From CAVSKL01 sp963728475 [NCBI: Candidatus Eiseniibacteriota bacterium] (GTDB lineage Bacteria > Eisenbacteria > RBG-16-71-46 > JABDJR01), in assembly GCA_963728475.1 (NCBI GenBank), contig CAVSKL010000001.1:1178001-1242000 (forward strand): DNA of 64,000 nt, written 5' to 3'. Positions 28,058 through 36,390 of this stretch are shown here, one piece after another. Numbering within the stretch: position 1 is the stretch's first letter; each line of letters begins with the position of its first letter. The position numbers and the translations under genes are program-made. The notes below the pieces were generated by a model, which had not been told where the DNA came from, did not search any database, and was given only the letters and a program-made list of their open reading frames with translations.

Positions 28058-29631
28058 TGGCGATCCTGCGACGGACGAAGACGACCGAGGCCGCGGAGCC
28101 GGAGAAGTCCGAGCGCGCCCAGCCGATCGAGGTCCTGGTGGGGCAGCTCTTCGTGGTCCACCTGGGCCCGGAGGGCCGGCTGAGCGAGGCGGTAAAGCCG
28201 TTCCTGGAGCACAACTTCGGCGGGGTGTTCCTGAACCGTGACAACCTGCGCTCGGTGGACCGCGTGCGGCGGCTCACCCATCGCTTCCGCCGCCAGACCC
28301 GCAAGGGGCTCCCGTTGGTGGTGAGCGTGGACGAGGAGGGGGGGCTGGTGAGCCACCTCTCGCATCTGACCACCTCCGCGCCCTCGGCCGCCGCGCTGGG
28401 GGTGCTGGACGACGAAGCCATCACCCGCGACGTCTACCAGGGGATCGGCGAGAAGGCGCGCGCACTGGGGTTCAATACCGTGTTCGCCCCGGTCCTGGAC
28501 GTGAACTCCGAGACCCGGAATCCGGTGATCGGAACCCGCGCCTTCGGTTCGCTGCCGGCCCTGGTGACCAAGCACGGGCTGGCCGCGCTGGACGGGCTGC
28601 GCGAGGCGGGGGTGGCGGCGTGCGTGAAGCACTTCCCCGGGCACGGATCCACCGCCGCGGACTCCCATGTGACGCTTCCGGTGGTGAAGGAGGACCTGGC
28701 CACGCTCCGCGCGCGCGAACTGGCCCCCTTCCGCGAGGCGTTCGCGCGCAAGCACCCGCCCGAGATGGTGATGACCGCGCACGTGGCCTACACGGCCCTG
28801 GACGGGGCCTCGGTCCCGGCCACGCTGTCGTCGAGGATTCTCCAGGACGTGCTCCGCAAGGAACTCGGATTCCAGGGGGTGGTGATCACCGACGCCATGG
28901 AGATGAGCGCGGTGAGCGCCCGGATGGAGCCGGGGAAGGCGGCGCTGGCCGCGCTGGACGCGGGCGCGGACCTCCTGTTGTACGCGATGGATCCGGCGAT
29001 GGCGGTGACCGCCTATCAGGCGGTGCTGGACGCGGCCCGGTCGGGGAAACTTTCGGAGGCGCGCATCCAGCAGTCGGTCAAGCGGGTGCAGGTGCTCCGG
29101 CGGGCCTACCGTTCGCATCCGTGGCTCAAGGACGAGGAAGCCGACGAGATCCTGGACGCCGAGCACGAGCCGGCGTTCTTCGAGGCCGCGTTGAAGGCCC
29201 TGGTTCTGGAAGGGAACGCGGGGGTGCTGGGCGAGATCCCCGCCGCCGCGGGGCCCAAGGTGATCGTGGTGCCGCGCGAACTCAACCGGTGGTACCCGGT
29301 GCCGGTGGGGGTGGTGCGGGAGCAGATGGAGCCCGCAGGGTTCACCGTGGTCGAGGTGGGGGCTGAGCCGACTCCGGAGGAGATCGGGAGTGCCGAGAGC
29401 CGGTCCTCCGAGGCCTCGGTGGTGGTGGTGGCCACCGCCTCGCGCGGGCCGATGAACGAGGAGAACCGGACGCTGGTGGAAGCGCTCACTCGGCGAGACG
29501 TGATCAAGGTGGGGGCGGCGCTCCTGGATCCGGCCGACGCCGACCGGATGCTTACCGCCAACTGCCGGATCAAGACCTTTGGGTTCGCGGTGCCGCAGGT
29601 GTGGGCGATGTGCCAGAAGTTGCTGGGATAG
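28057..29631 (+). CDS. nagZ: Glycoside hydrolase family 3, NagZ-like beta-N-acetylhexosaminidase
   Basis: A 524-residue GH3 enzyme. The NagZ signature KHFPGHGSTAADSH is at residues 191-204, with the catalytic D202-x-H204 dyad of this subfamily; the nucleophile is D279 in VVITDAMEM. It removes GlcNAc from GlcNAc-anhydroMurNAc or muropeptides. It is longer than cytosolic NagZ (about 340): a C-terminal GH3 alpha/beta domain (about 385-524) is present, as in B. subtilis-type enzymes. No signal peptide is seen. ATG overlaps the SpoIID stop by one base. Confidence 0.93.
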   Translation: MAILRRTKTTEAAEPEKSERAQPIEVLVGQLFVVHLGPEGRLSEAVKPFLEHNFGGVFLNRDNLRSVDRVRRLTHRFRRQTRKGLPLVVSVDEEGGLVSHLSHLTTSAPSAAALGVLDDEAITRDVYQGIGEKARALGFNTVFAPVLDVNSETRNPVIGTRAFGSLPALVTKHGLAALDGLREAGVAACVKHFPGHGSTAADSHVTLPVVKEDLATLRARELAPFREAFARKHPPEMVMTAHVAYTALDGASVPATLSSRILQDVLRKELGFQGVVITDAMEMSAVSARMEPGKAALAALDAGADLLLYAMDPAMAVTAYQAVLDAARSGKLSEARIQQSVKRVQVLRRAYRSHPWLKDEEADEILDAEHEPAFFEAALKALVLEGNAGVLGEIPAAAGPKVIVVPRELNRWYPVPVGVVREQMEPAGFTVVEVGAEPTPEEIGSAESRSSEASVVVVATASRGPMNEENRTLVEALTRRDVIKVGAALLDPADADRMLTANCRIKTFGFAVPQVWAMCQKLLG

Positions 29632-29668
29632 GCTCCGACGGGGCCGGTGACGCCGCCCCAAATCCCGT

Positions 29669-29697
29669 TTGACACCGGTTCCGGCGATTGCTAGCCT
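29669..29697 (+). promoter_or_regulatory. Sigma-70 promoter for tRNA-Asp
   Basis: TTGACA (29669-29674), 17-nt spacer, TAGCCT (29692-29697), with TGC directly before the -10 (extended -10). It lies about 100 nt upstream of the tRNA and is the best promoter match in the window. Confidence 0.75.
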
Positions 29698-29799
29698 AAT
29701 GCGCCCGCGGGCAGGTCGTGAGCCGGTCCGCGTGCCTCTTGGGCCCGGTCCGGCGACGCCGCCTTCCGAACCAAGCCCAACCGATGGAACGATTTGCGC

Positions 29800-29876
29800 G
29801 GGGTCGTAGTTCAGCTGGTTAGAACGCCGGCCTGTCACGCCGGAGGTCGCGAGTTCGAATCTCGTCGGCCCCGCCA
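29800..29876 (+). tRNA. tRNA-Asp (GTC anticodon)
   Basis: A 77-nt cloverleaf with encoded CCA. The acceptor stem GGGGTCG pairs with CGGCCCC (one G-U). The anticodon stem CCGGC/GCCGG encloses the 7-nt loop CTGTCAC with anticodon GTC. The T arm is GCGAG-TTCGAAT-CTCGT. Discriminator G is as expected for Asp. Confidence 0.98.
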
Positions 29877-29888
29877 GTCACGAGAAGG

Positions 29889-29920
29889 AGCCCCCCGGCC
29901 GCGCGGCCGGGGGGCTTTTC
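29889..29920 (+). terminator. Rho-independent terminator after tRNA-Asp
   Basis: A perfect 12-bp stem (AGCCCCCCGGCC / GGCCGGGGGGCT) with loop GCGC, followed by a short T run, 13 nt after the tRNA 3' end. Confidence 0.9.
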
Positions 29921-30174
29921 GTTGGGACGCAGCGGTCTCGCCCCCCGGCATCCCGGGTAGCGCGCCGGGCAACCGCAGGATTACCCGATTCCGACTCGGG
30001 GGCGCCCCGGCCGGCCGCAGTCGGTATACTCCCCCGATCGGACTCCGGCTCGGAGCCGGCGGCCCCGAGTTCCCCCCCGGGCTGCGCCATGGTTCGAACC
30101 CCCGCGTTCCCTCCGGAGCGCCGTGACCCCCAGCCGGAACACATCGTCATGCGTCGAGTCCATTGTGGAGTCTC

Positions 30175-32143
30175 ATGAGTCGAAAGAAACCCACCCGTCC
30201 AGCCGAACCCCGCCCGGCAACCCCGGAGACCTCGGGTGATCCCGGGGCCGGGAGTGCGTCCGGTGCGCTCCTCCATTCCGTATTCGACGAGATGCCTCGA
30301 GGGCGTCCAGCTCATCGATTTCGAATTCCGGTACGCCTACGTGAACCGGACGGCGGCCGCGCACGGGCGGCGTACCCGCGAGGAACTCCTCGGACGGAAG
30401 ATGGCCGACGCGTACCCGGGCATCGAGCAGACCGGGATGTTCGCAACCCTCACCCGCTGCATGGTCGAACGGACGCCGCAACAGATGGCGAACCATTTCA
30501 CGTACCCCGACGGCCGGTTTAGCTGGTTCGACCTGCGCATGAATCCGGTGCCGGCGGGGGTGCTCATTCTCTCGATCGACATCTCGGATCTGAAGGCGGT
30601 CGAGGAGCAGGCGCGCCGGAGCGAGGCGCACCTTGCGGCCACCCTGGACTGCATGGCCGAGGGGGTGATCACCGCCGACCTGGAGGCCCGCGTCACCGGA
30701 ATGAACCCGTCGGCCCAGGTCCTGACGGGATGGTCCGAGCACGAAGGCAAAGGTCGCCGCCTCCAGGAACTGGTGCGCCTTCTCAATCAGGACACGGACC
30801 GGCCGATCGACGACCCGGTGGAGGTCATCCTGCGGGATGGGCTCAAGCTCGGCCTGGCCAACCACACCGTCCTGGTGGCGCGGAACGGCGTCAGGATCCC
30901 CATCGCCAGCAGCGGGGTCCCGATCCGGCATGCCGATGGAACCATACGGGGGGTCGTGCTCGTCCTCAAGGACATGAAGGAGGAATACGACCTGGCGGCG
31001 ATGTTCCAGCAGGCCCAGAAGATGGAATCGCTCGGACTCCTGGCCGGAGGGGTGGCGCACGACTTCAACAATCTCCTGACGGTGATCTCGGGGTACGCCG
31101 AGGTGGCGCTCCGGCACGCCGAGGCGGGGAGCAAGCTCCACGATCAACTCCAGCAGATCCTGCGAGCCGGCGATCGCGCGAGGGCGCTGACCCGGCAGCT
31201 CCTCGCAGTAGGCCGGAAGCAGGTGCTCCAGCCGCGGGTGCTCGACGTGAACGAGACCGTAGGGAACCTGGAGAAGATGCTGCGGCGCTTGATCGGCGAG
31301 AACGTGGAGTTCGTCACCCGCCTCGCTCCCGATCTGGACCGCGTTCTGTTCGACCCCGGGCAGATCGATCAGATCCTCATGAACCTCGCGGTAAATGCCC
31401 GGGACGCCATGCCGGACGGGGGAACCCTGATCCTCGAGACCGCGAACGTGGAGCTGGGCCCGGACTACGTGCGGCTGCACGAGGCGGCACGGCCCGGGCC
31501 CCACGTCATGATCGCGGTGAGCGACACCGGGACCGGTATGGACGCGGAGACGAGGTCCCGGATCTTCGATCCGTTCTTCACCACGAAGGAAGCGGGGAAA
31601 GGGACCGGTCTGGGCCTCTCGACGGTCTACGGCATCGTGAAACAGGGGGGCGGAAACATCTGGGTCTACAGCGAACCCGGCCGGGGCACGTCCTTCAAGA
31701 TCTACCTCCCGAGGACCGAGGCTCAGCCCGACGCGCCGGAGGGAGCGACGGGGGCGGAGACGGCGGGGCCGGTGGGGGGAACCGTCCTCGTGGTGGAAGA
31801 CGAGAAGGCGGTGCTACGGCTCCTGGAGCTGGTGCTGAAAGAGAACGGGTTCACCGTCCACTCCGCGGACACGCCGGAGGCGGCGGTGGAGGCGTGTCGC
31901 CGGCACCCGGAAATAGACCTCCTCCTGACCGATGTGGTTCTTCAGAGAAGCGACGGCAAGCGACTTGCCGCCGAACTCGTGTCGCTGCGGCCGGGGCTCA
32001 AGGTCGTCTTCATGTCCGGCTACACCGACGGCGTTCTTGCCCACAACGGGGTTCTGGAGCCCGGCATAGATTTTCTTCAGAAACCGATCGGCGCCGAGGC
32101 ATTGCTGACCAAGATCCGGGCGGTGCTCGCGACGGGCTCGTAG
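30175..32143 (+). CDS. PAS hybrid sensor histidine kinase/response regulator, frameshifted near 30297
   Basis: A roughly 655-residue hybrid kinase with two PAS-like domains (about residues 40-150 and 160-285). The HisKA box is LGLLAGGVAHDFNNLLTVIS, the ATPase domain has NLAVNARDAMPDGGTL, DTGTGM and GKGTGLGLSTVYGI, and a C-terminal receiver has D in DLLLTDVVL. ATG 30175 reads MSRKKPTRP...LLHSVFDEMPRG, then leaves frame. Removing one T at 30297 restores DEMPEGVQLIDFEFRYAYVN, the usual PAS start. As given, the main open frame begins at GTG 30236 without the true N-terminus. No transmembrane helix is visible, so it is probably a cytosolic sensor. It may be a sequencing error or a real lesion. Confidence 0.85.
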
Positions 32144-32216
32144 CCGCCTTTCCGGAGAACCGGATCCGTCCTCCCCCACCCTGGCCCGTCGTTCTTCGGG
32201 GAGCCGGTCCCATCCC

Positions 32217-33203
32217 TCAAGCGGCGGCCGCCACCGCCCGGTCTTTGGGCTCGAGATCGTAGGTCGAGCCCCGGGGCCGTCCGGAAGCCGGATGGGTGTC
32301 CGAGGCGGCGACCTGCTCGTGCAGGGCCTCGTCGAGCCGGCGGATGGTGTCTCGCATCCATTCCGCCGTCTGGGTGTGACGCACGGTGACCGCGGCGTTC
32401 TGGGCAAACACCTCCAGGGCCCGGATGTCCGTCATGTCGTAGGCCATTCCGGCGACCCGGCTGCTGGTGCTCAGCACCCCGAGCAGCTCGTCTCGCAGGA
32501 GGATGGGGACCACCATGGCGGCGGTGAGGGCGGTCAGGCGCTCCGGAAGGTTCCGGAACCGGCCGGGATCCACGTACGGTCCGAGTATCACCGCCTCCCG
32601 GGTCTGCGCCACCCGGCCGGCGATCCCGTCGCCGAGACGCTGCCGGACCCCGAGCACGCGGCTCATGTCCTCGTGCCCGGTGGCGGACCTGACTTCCAGC
32701 GTCCCCTCCTTCGGGTCGAAAAGCATGAGCGAGACCTGGTCGCACCGGAAGGTCTGGGAGCAGATCCTGGTGATGACGTCGAAGACCGCCTGGGGGTCGC
32801 TCAGGGTTCCGGTGGTCCGGGTCACCTCCAGGATGTCGTCCAGGCGCCGGTAGTGCCGCTCCAGCCGCTCGATGGTGCTTCGCTGGAGCCGGTCGAGGGT
32901 CACGCGCATCCGCACCACCCGCCTCTGCTGCTGGGTGAGATAGGTGATGAACAGGAGTTCCACGATCACGAGAGCGGCCAGGAGAAGGGCGTCGCTGTGC
33001 GGCCACGGCCATACCCCGGGGCCCTGGGCCCGGAGCAGGGAGAGGATCGCGGCGGCCAAGCCGGTCGTGACCATGAGGAGCATTCCGGTCACCAGGAACC
33101 AGTTGCGCCAACCGTGGCTATCGAGGGCGGCTTCCTCCGGAAGCATCGTCACCGTGAGATCCGGGAATTCCGCGTCCTGCGGCGTCAGCCTTCTCGGCTC
33201 CAT
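32217..33203 (-). CDS. Membrane-anchored GAF-domain protein
   Basis: A 328-residue protein: two transmembrane helices (WFLVTGMLLMVTTGLAAAIL and ALLLAALVIVELLFITYL), a coiled-coil linker (QQRRVVRMRVTLDRLQRS to LERHYRRLDD), then a GAF domain at about 130-290 (CDQVSLMLFDPKEGTLEVRS, VVPILLRDELLGVLSTSS). No kinase, cyclase or receiver output follows, so it may act as a partner sensor. It converges with the hybrid kinase 74 bp away, a possible functional link. Confidence 0.84.
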   Translation of the reverse strand: MEPRRLTPQDAEFPDLTVTMLPEEAALDSHGWRNWFLVTGMLLMVTTGLAAAILSLLRAQGPGVWPWPHSDALLLAALVIVELLFITYLTQQQRRVVRMRVTLDRLQRSTIERLERHYRRLDDILEVTRTTGTLSDPQAVFDVITRICSQTFRCDQVSLMLFDPKEGTLEVRSATGHEDMSRVLGVRQRLGDGIAGRVAQTREAVILGPYVDPGRFRNLPERLTALTAAMVVPILLRDELLGVLSTSSRVAGMAYDMTDIRALEVFAQNAAVTVRHTQTAEWMRDTIRRLDEALHEQVAASDTHPASGRPRGSTYDLEPKDRAVAAAA

Positions 33204-33632
33204 TCTCTTCTCCTCGGAATCGGGCCTATGCGGGAGCCGGACCGAACCTCCGGGAGCCGGGGGTGCTCCCCGGTTCGGGACCGCCCGCCGCCGTGCCCGC
33301 GAAATTGTGGTGTGGAGTCCTCCTCCGGCGCAGAGTGCCTATCTAGACATCGGGACGGCTCCACATGTTCGTTAGGTCCGGGGGAGCGCCGAAAGGGGGG
33401 CCGGGCGGTCGGGATTCCGCGGGGCGGACGCGGCCCTTCCCGGCCGGGGGGCGATTAATCCACTGCTATGGATTGTGCGGAACGGGCTTGGCCCGCCGGC
33501 GCACCGGTTCCCCGGTCCACCGATTCGCATGGGGCGCGAAGGATTTCCGGAGCTTGGAGATGTGGTGGTGGGGCGGCCGACCCAGGCGACCCTCCGCCGG
33601 CGCGCTCGGTTGCCGTTTCCCGAGCGGCTCCC
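33204..33632. other. 429-bp intergenic region without supported gene
   Basis: It separates the GAF gene start from the end of the antiporter-like gene. Open frames here are short and Arg/Pro/Gly-rich, as expected by chance at this GC. An inverted repeat AATCCA-CTGCTA-TGGATT lies near 33458-33475. Nothing else was recognised. Confidence 0.4.
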
Positions 33633-35012
33633 CTACGGCAACGAGCCGGATACCGGCCCCGCCGCCGGCGAGCGGGTGTCGACGATCGCGCGCGGAGCGA
33701 GCCCTCCCAGGACGAGGGCCACCACGAGCGCGGTGAAGGCGATCCGCTCCCGGGGACGGAGGTACTGTTCGGCGGGCGTGTGAGCCCGGGTGCCGCAGAA
33801 GAGCCGGAAGTACATCCGCAGAAGCGTGATGCCGTTCACCGCCGCCGCGAGGAGAACGACGAGTCCGGCGCCGGGGCCGGCCCCCGAGGATCCGTCGACC
33901 AGGAGTTCCTGTCCGACGAACCCCAGCGTGCCGGGAAACCCGACCAGAGCCAGGCCCATGAGGAGGAAGCTGGTGGCCAGGAGGGGCATCCGGTCATACC
34001 CGCCGTGCGAGCGCCCCAGATCGAGGCGCCCGCGGCGGGCCTCCAGGGCCCAGAGCGCCAGCGCGAGGCCGGTGCCGGCGAGCCCGCAGGAGATCCAGAC
34101 CGCGAGGCCTCCCGCGGTCGCCTCGGCGCTCCCGGACGCCAGGCCCACCAGGACAAGCGCGGACTGGCTCAGGAAGAGCCATGCCATGGCGCGGCGGGCG
34201 TCGCGCTGAACCAACCCCAGCGCGGCCGCGTGCAGGGAAGTGATGAGGGAGGTCACGACGATCAGCGCGAGCATCCAGGGGGGGGCATGAGGAACGACCA
34301 GCAGCGCCGCCGGATACGCGGCGATCTGGGGGGCCAACGCCGACATCGCCGGCCCCGGCGCCACCCGGGAGGAGAAGGACGCGATCCAGGACTGGAACGG
34401 AAACACACCGGCCCGGCTGAGGATCGCGATCACCAGGAGAAAGGTGCCCACCGTCCCGTGGTGCCCGGCGAGGAGCAATACGCCGCCGCTGAACGCCGCC
34501 GCGCCCCCGAGTAGGTGGCCGGCCTCGACGCGGTGGGCCAGGAGCCGCCGTCCGGTGCCCGAGCGAAGCTCGAACAGCGGAAGCAGAGCAAGCCCCCACC
34601 AGAGTAGCGCCAGGAGCGGGGGGTGGCGGCAGGTGAATGCCGCGACCAGGAGCGCCTGGGTGAGAAGCGCCCGGCGAAGGAATCCGTCGTCCTCCCGGCG
34701 GCGGGGGCGGGTGAGGAGAGTGACGAGCCCGGTTCCGCTCACCAGCGGGAGCAATGGAGCAAAGACCGCATCGGGCCGGAAGTAGGCAACACCCCGGGGG
34801 ACGAGCGATCCGGCCCAGGACGGCGCCTCGGTCGGGATGGGGTGAGTCCGGGAAACCGCCGCCAGGACCAGGCAGACCCCGAATTCCAGCGCCCCCGAGG
34901 TCACCGCCACCAGCCGGCGGTGACCGTTCAAGCCCCGGACGCCGGCCAGCATCGCTCCGAGGAACGGAAAGCCGGCGGCGAGCAGGATCAGCAGAGCTTC
35001 CACGTCAGTCAT
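33633..35012 (-). CDS. Proton-translocating antiporter-like subunit (NuoM/MrpD-like)
   Basis: A 459-residue integral membrane protein of the complex-I/Mrp antiporter superfamily, with about 12-14 helices. The proton-channel region shows FPFQSWIASFSSRVAPGPAM, the counterpart of the FPFHxWLPxA segment, although the canonical lysine/glutamate pattern is partly replaced. LLMGLALVGFPGTLGFVGQE is the conserved C-terminal motif. Its start overlaps the end of dabB by 8 bp, placing it third in the dabA-dabB operon. It probably adds a second ion-translocating subunit to the carbon-uptake complex; this is inferred from position. Confidence 0.8.
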   Translation of the reverse strand: MTDVEALLILLAAGFPFLGAMLAGVRGLNGHRRLVAVTSGALEFGVCLVLAAVSRTHPIPTEAPSWAGSLVPRGVAYFRPDAVFAPLLPLVSGTGLVTLLTRPRRREDDGFLRRALLTQALLVAAFTCRHPPLLALLWWGLALLPLFELRSGTGRRLLAHRVEAGHLLGGAAAFSGGVLLLAGHHGTVGTFLLVIAILSRAGVFPFQSWIASFSSRVAPGPAMSALAPQIAAYPAALLVVPHAPPWMLALIVVTSLITSLHAAALGLVQRDARRAMAWLFLSQSALVLVGLASGSAEATAGGLAVWISCGLAGTGLALALWALEARRGRLDLGRSHGGYDRMPLLATSFLLMGLALVGFPGTLGFVGQELLVDGSSGAGPGAGLVVLLAAAVNGITLLRMYFRLFCGTRAHTPAEQYLRPRERIAFTALVVALVLGGLAPRAIVDTRSPAAGPVSGSLP

Positions 35013-36390
35013 CGTCCTCTACCCCGTCGATCCGGTTCCGTGGCGCCGGTCCGGAAATGCCGGCCGGGGACCGTCCCGCCAGCGCCTTCTCCCAGCGCGA
35101 CTCCATCCGATCGAGGCGCCGGAGGACGCCGAGGATGGGTTGGAGGGCGAACCGTTCGAGCCAGGCCTCGGTGTAGGTCCGCTCGAGGGCAAAGCGGTAG
35201 AGGCGGGGCCCGAAGACTCGGGGAACCAGGCGCTCCAGGTGGATACCGGAGCGGCTCATGTGGCCGCCCAGCGCGCTCTCGACGCTGTGGAAATCGTGAA
35301 GCACGGACGGGGCGCGCAAGAACTGCACCGATCGCAGCACCGCGTGTCCCAGCAGATGGAAGAGCGGGAGCCACCGTAGCCCCAAACCAATCTCGACGAA
35401 GATGATGCCGACCTGGGTCAGGGTGGCGTAGGCGAGGGCCGACTTGATGTCGGTCTGGACGCGTCCGGCCAGGGATGCGTGCACCACCGTGGCCAGGCCG
35501 GCCGCCACCACCAGCGCGGATACCCAGGGCGCGCGATCCAGGAGCGGCCCCATCCGCAGCAGCAGGAACGCCCCCGCGTGCACCGAGAGAGCGCCATAGA
35601 AAATGGCGCTGGAGGGAGTCGGACCTTCCATGGCCCGGGGAAGCCAGATCGAAAAGGGCATCTGGGCGCACTTCCCGATGGCGGCAAAGGTGATGAACAG
35701 GGCCACCAGGGCCGCCTGGTGCGGCACAAGGGGTGTGGCTCCGTGCGGCCATGACGCTCCCAGGAAGGCGAGATAGCGCCCGGTCCCCACGTAGTCATGG
35801 ATCAGCACCGCCGCCCAGAAGATCCCGATGTCGGCGACCCGGTAGATCACGAAGGTGAGGAGCCCGTTCTTGACCGGGAGCGGCCGGTCCTGGAAGAAGG
35901 CGATGAGGAGCGCCGAACTCAGGCCCACGAACTCCCAGCCGGCGAAAGCGACCTCGATGCTTCCGGCGAGGGCGATGAGCTGGATGCCCACCCCGAAGAG
36001 CGCCAGAAGCAGGAAGAAGCGCTGGTAGCCGGGTTCCCGGTGCAGATACCGATGGGAGAACGCGGCCACCAATCCGCAGAGAAGGGAGGCGAGAAAGGCG
36101 AACGAGAGCGACAGCGGGCCGGCCAGCAGCACCACCTCGTAGAAGTAGGACCCCACGCCGAACCAGCGGCCCAACGAGACCTCGGTGGGGAGGGACGCCC
36201 CCGCGGAGACCGCCAGGAGCCCTCCGAACGTGATCGAGGAGAGGAGGAAGGCGGCCCGGGCGAGATATCCGGTGGCCGCCTCGCGGAGCGGCCGCCCCAG
36301 GAGGGAGAACGTGCCGAGGAGGGCGAGCAGGACCGCGGGCCCGGCGAGTCCCAGCAGCACCCCGGCGCGGAAGACCAGGGCGGCGTTCAT
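35005..36390 (-). CDS. dabB: DabB: proton-conducting NuoL-like subunit of inorganic carbon transporter
   Basis: A 461-residue membrane protein related to NuoL/MrpA. Helices carry the expected motifs: WEFVGLSSALLIAFF (Glu in TM5), AAIGKCAQMPFSIWLPRAME followed by GPTPSSAIFYGA (Lys and channel segment), HASLAGRVQTDIKSALAYAT followed by LTQVG. It is shorter than NuoL and matches DabB, the proton channel that energises DabA. Its ATG overlaps the dabA stop (ATGA). The C-terminal tail is charged and cytosolic. Confidence 0.85.
   Translation of the reverse strand: MNAALVFRAGVLLGLAGPAVLLALLGTFSLLGRPLREAATGYLARAAFLLSSITFGGLLAVSAGASLPTEVSLGRWFGVGSYFYEVVLLAGPLSLSFAFLASLLCGLVAAFSHRYLHREPGYQRFFLLLALFGVGIQLIALAGSIEVAFAGWEFVGLSSALLIAFFQDRPLPVKNGLLTFVIYRVADIGIFWAAVLIHDYVGTGRYLAFLGASWPHGATPLVPHQAALVALFITFAAIGKCAQMPFSIWLPRAMEGPTPSSAIFYGALSVHAGAFLLLRMGPLLDRAPWVSALVVAAGLATVVHASLAGRVQTDIKSALAYATLTQVGIIFVEIGLGLRWLPLFHLLGHAVLRSVQFLRAPSVLHDFHSVESALGGHMSRSGIHLERLVPRVFGPRLYRFALERTYTEAWLERFALQPILGVLRRLDRMESRWEKALAGRSPAGISGPAPRNRIDGVEDDD

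Noticed and set aside
33633-36390. Part of a respiratory complex I (nuo) operon
   Set aside because: No other nuo genes are present and both antiporter-like genes are coupled to dabA.
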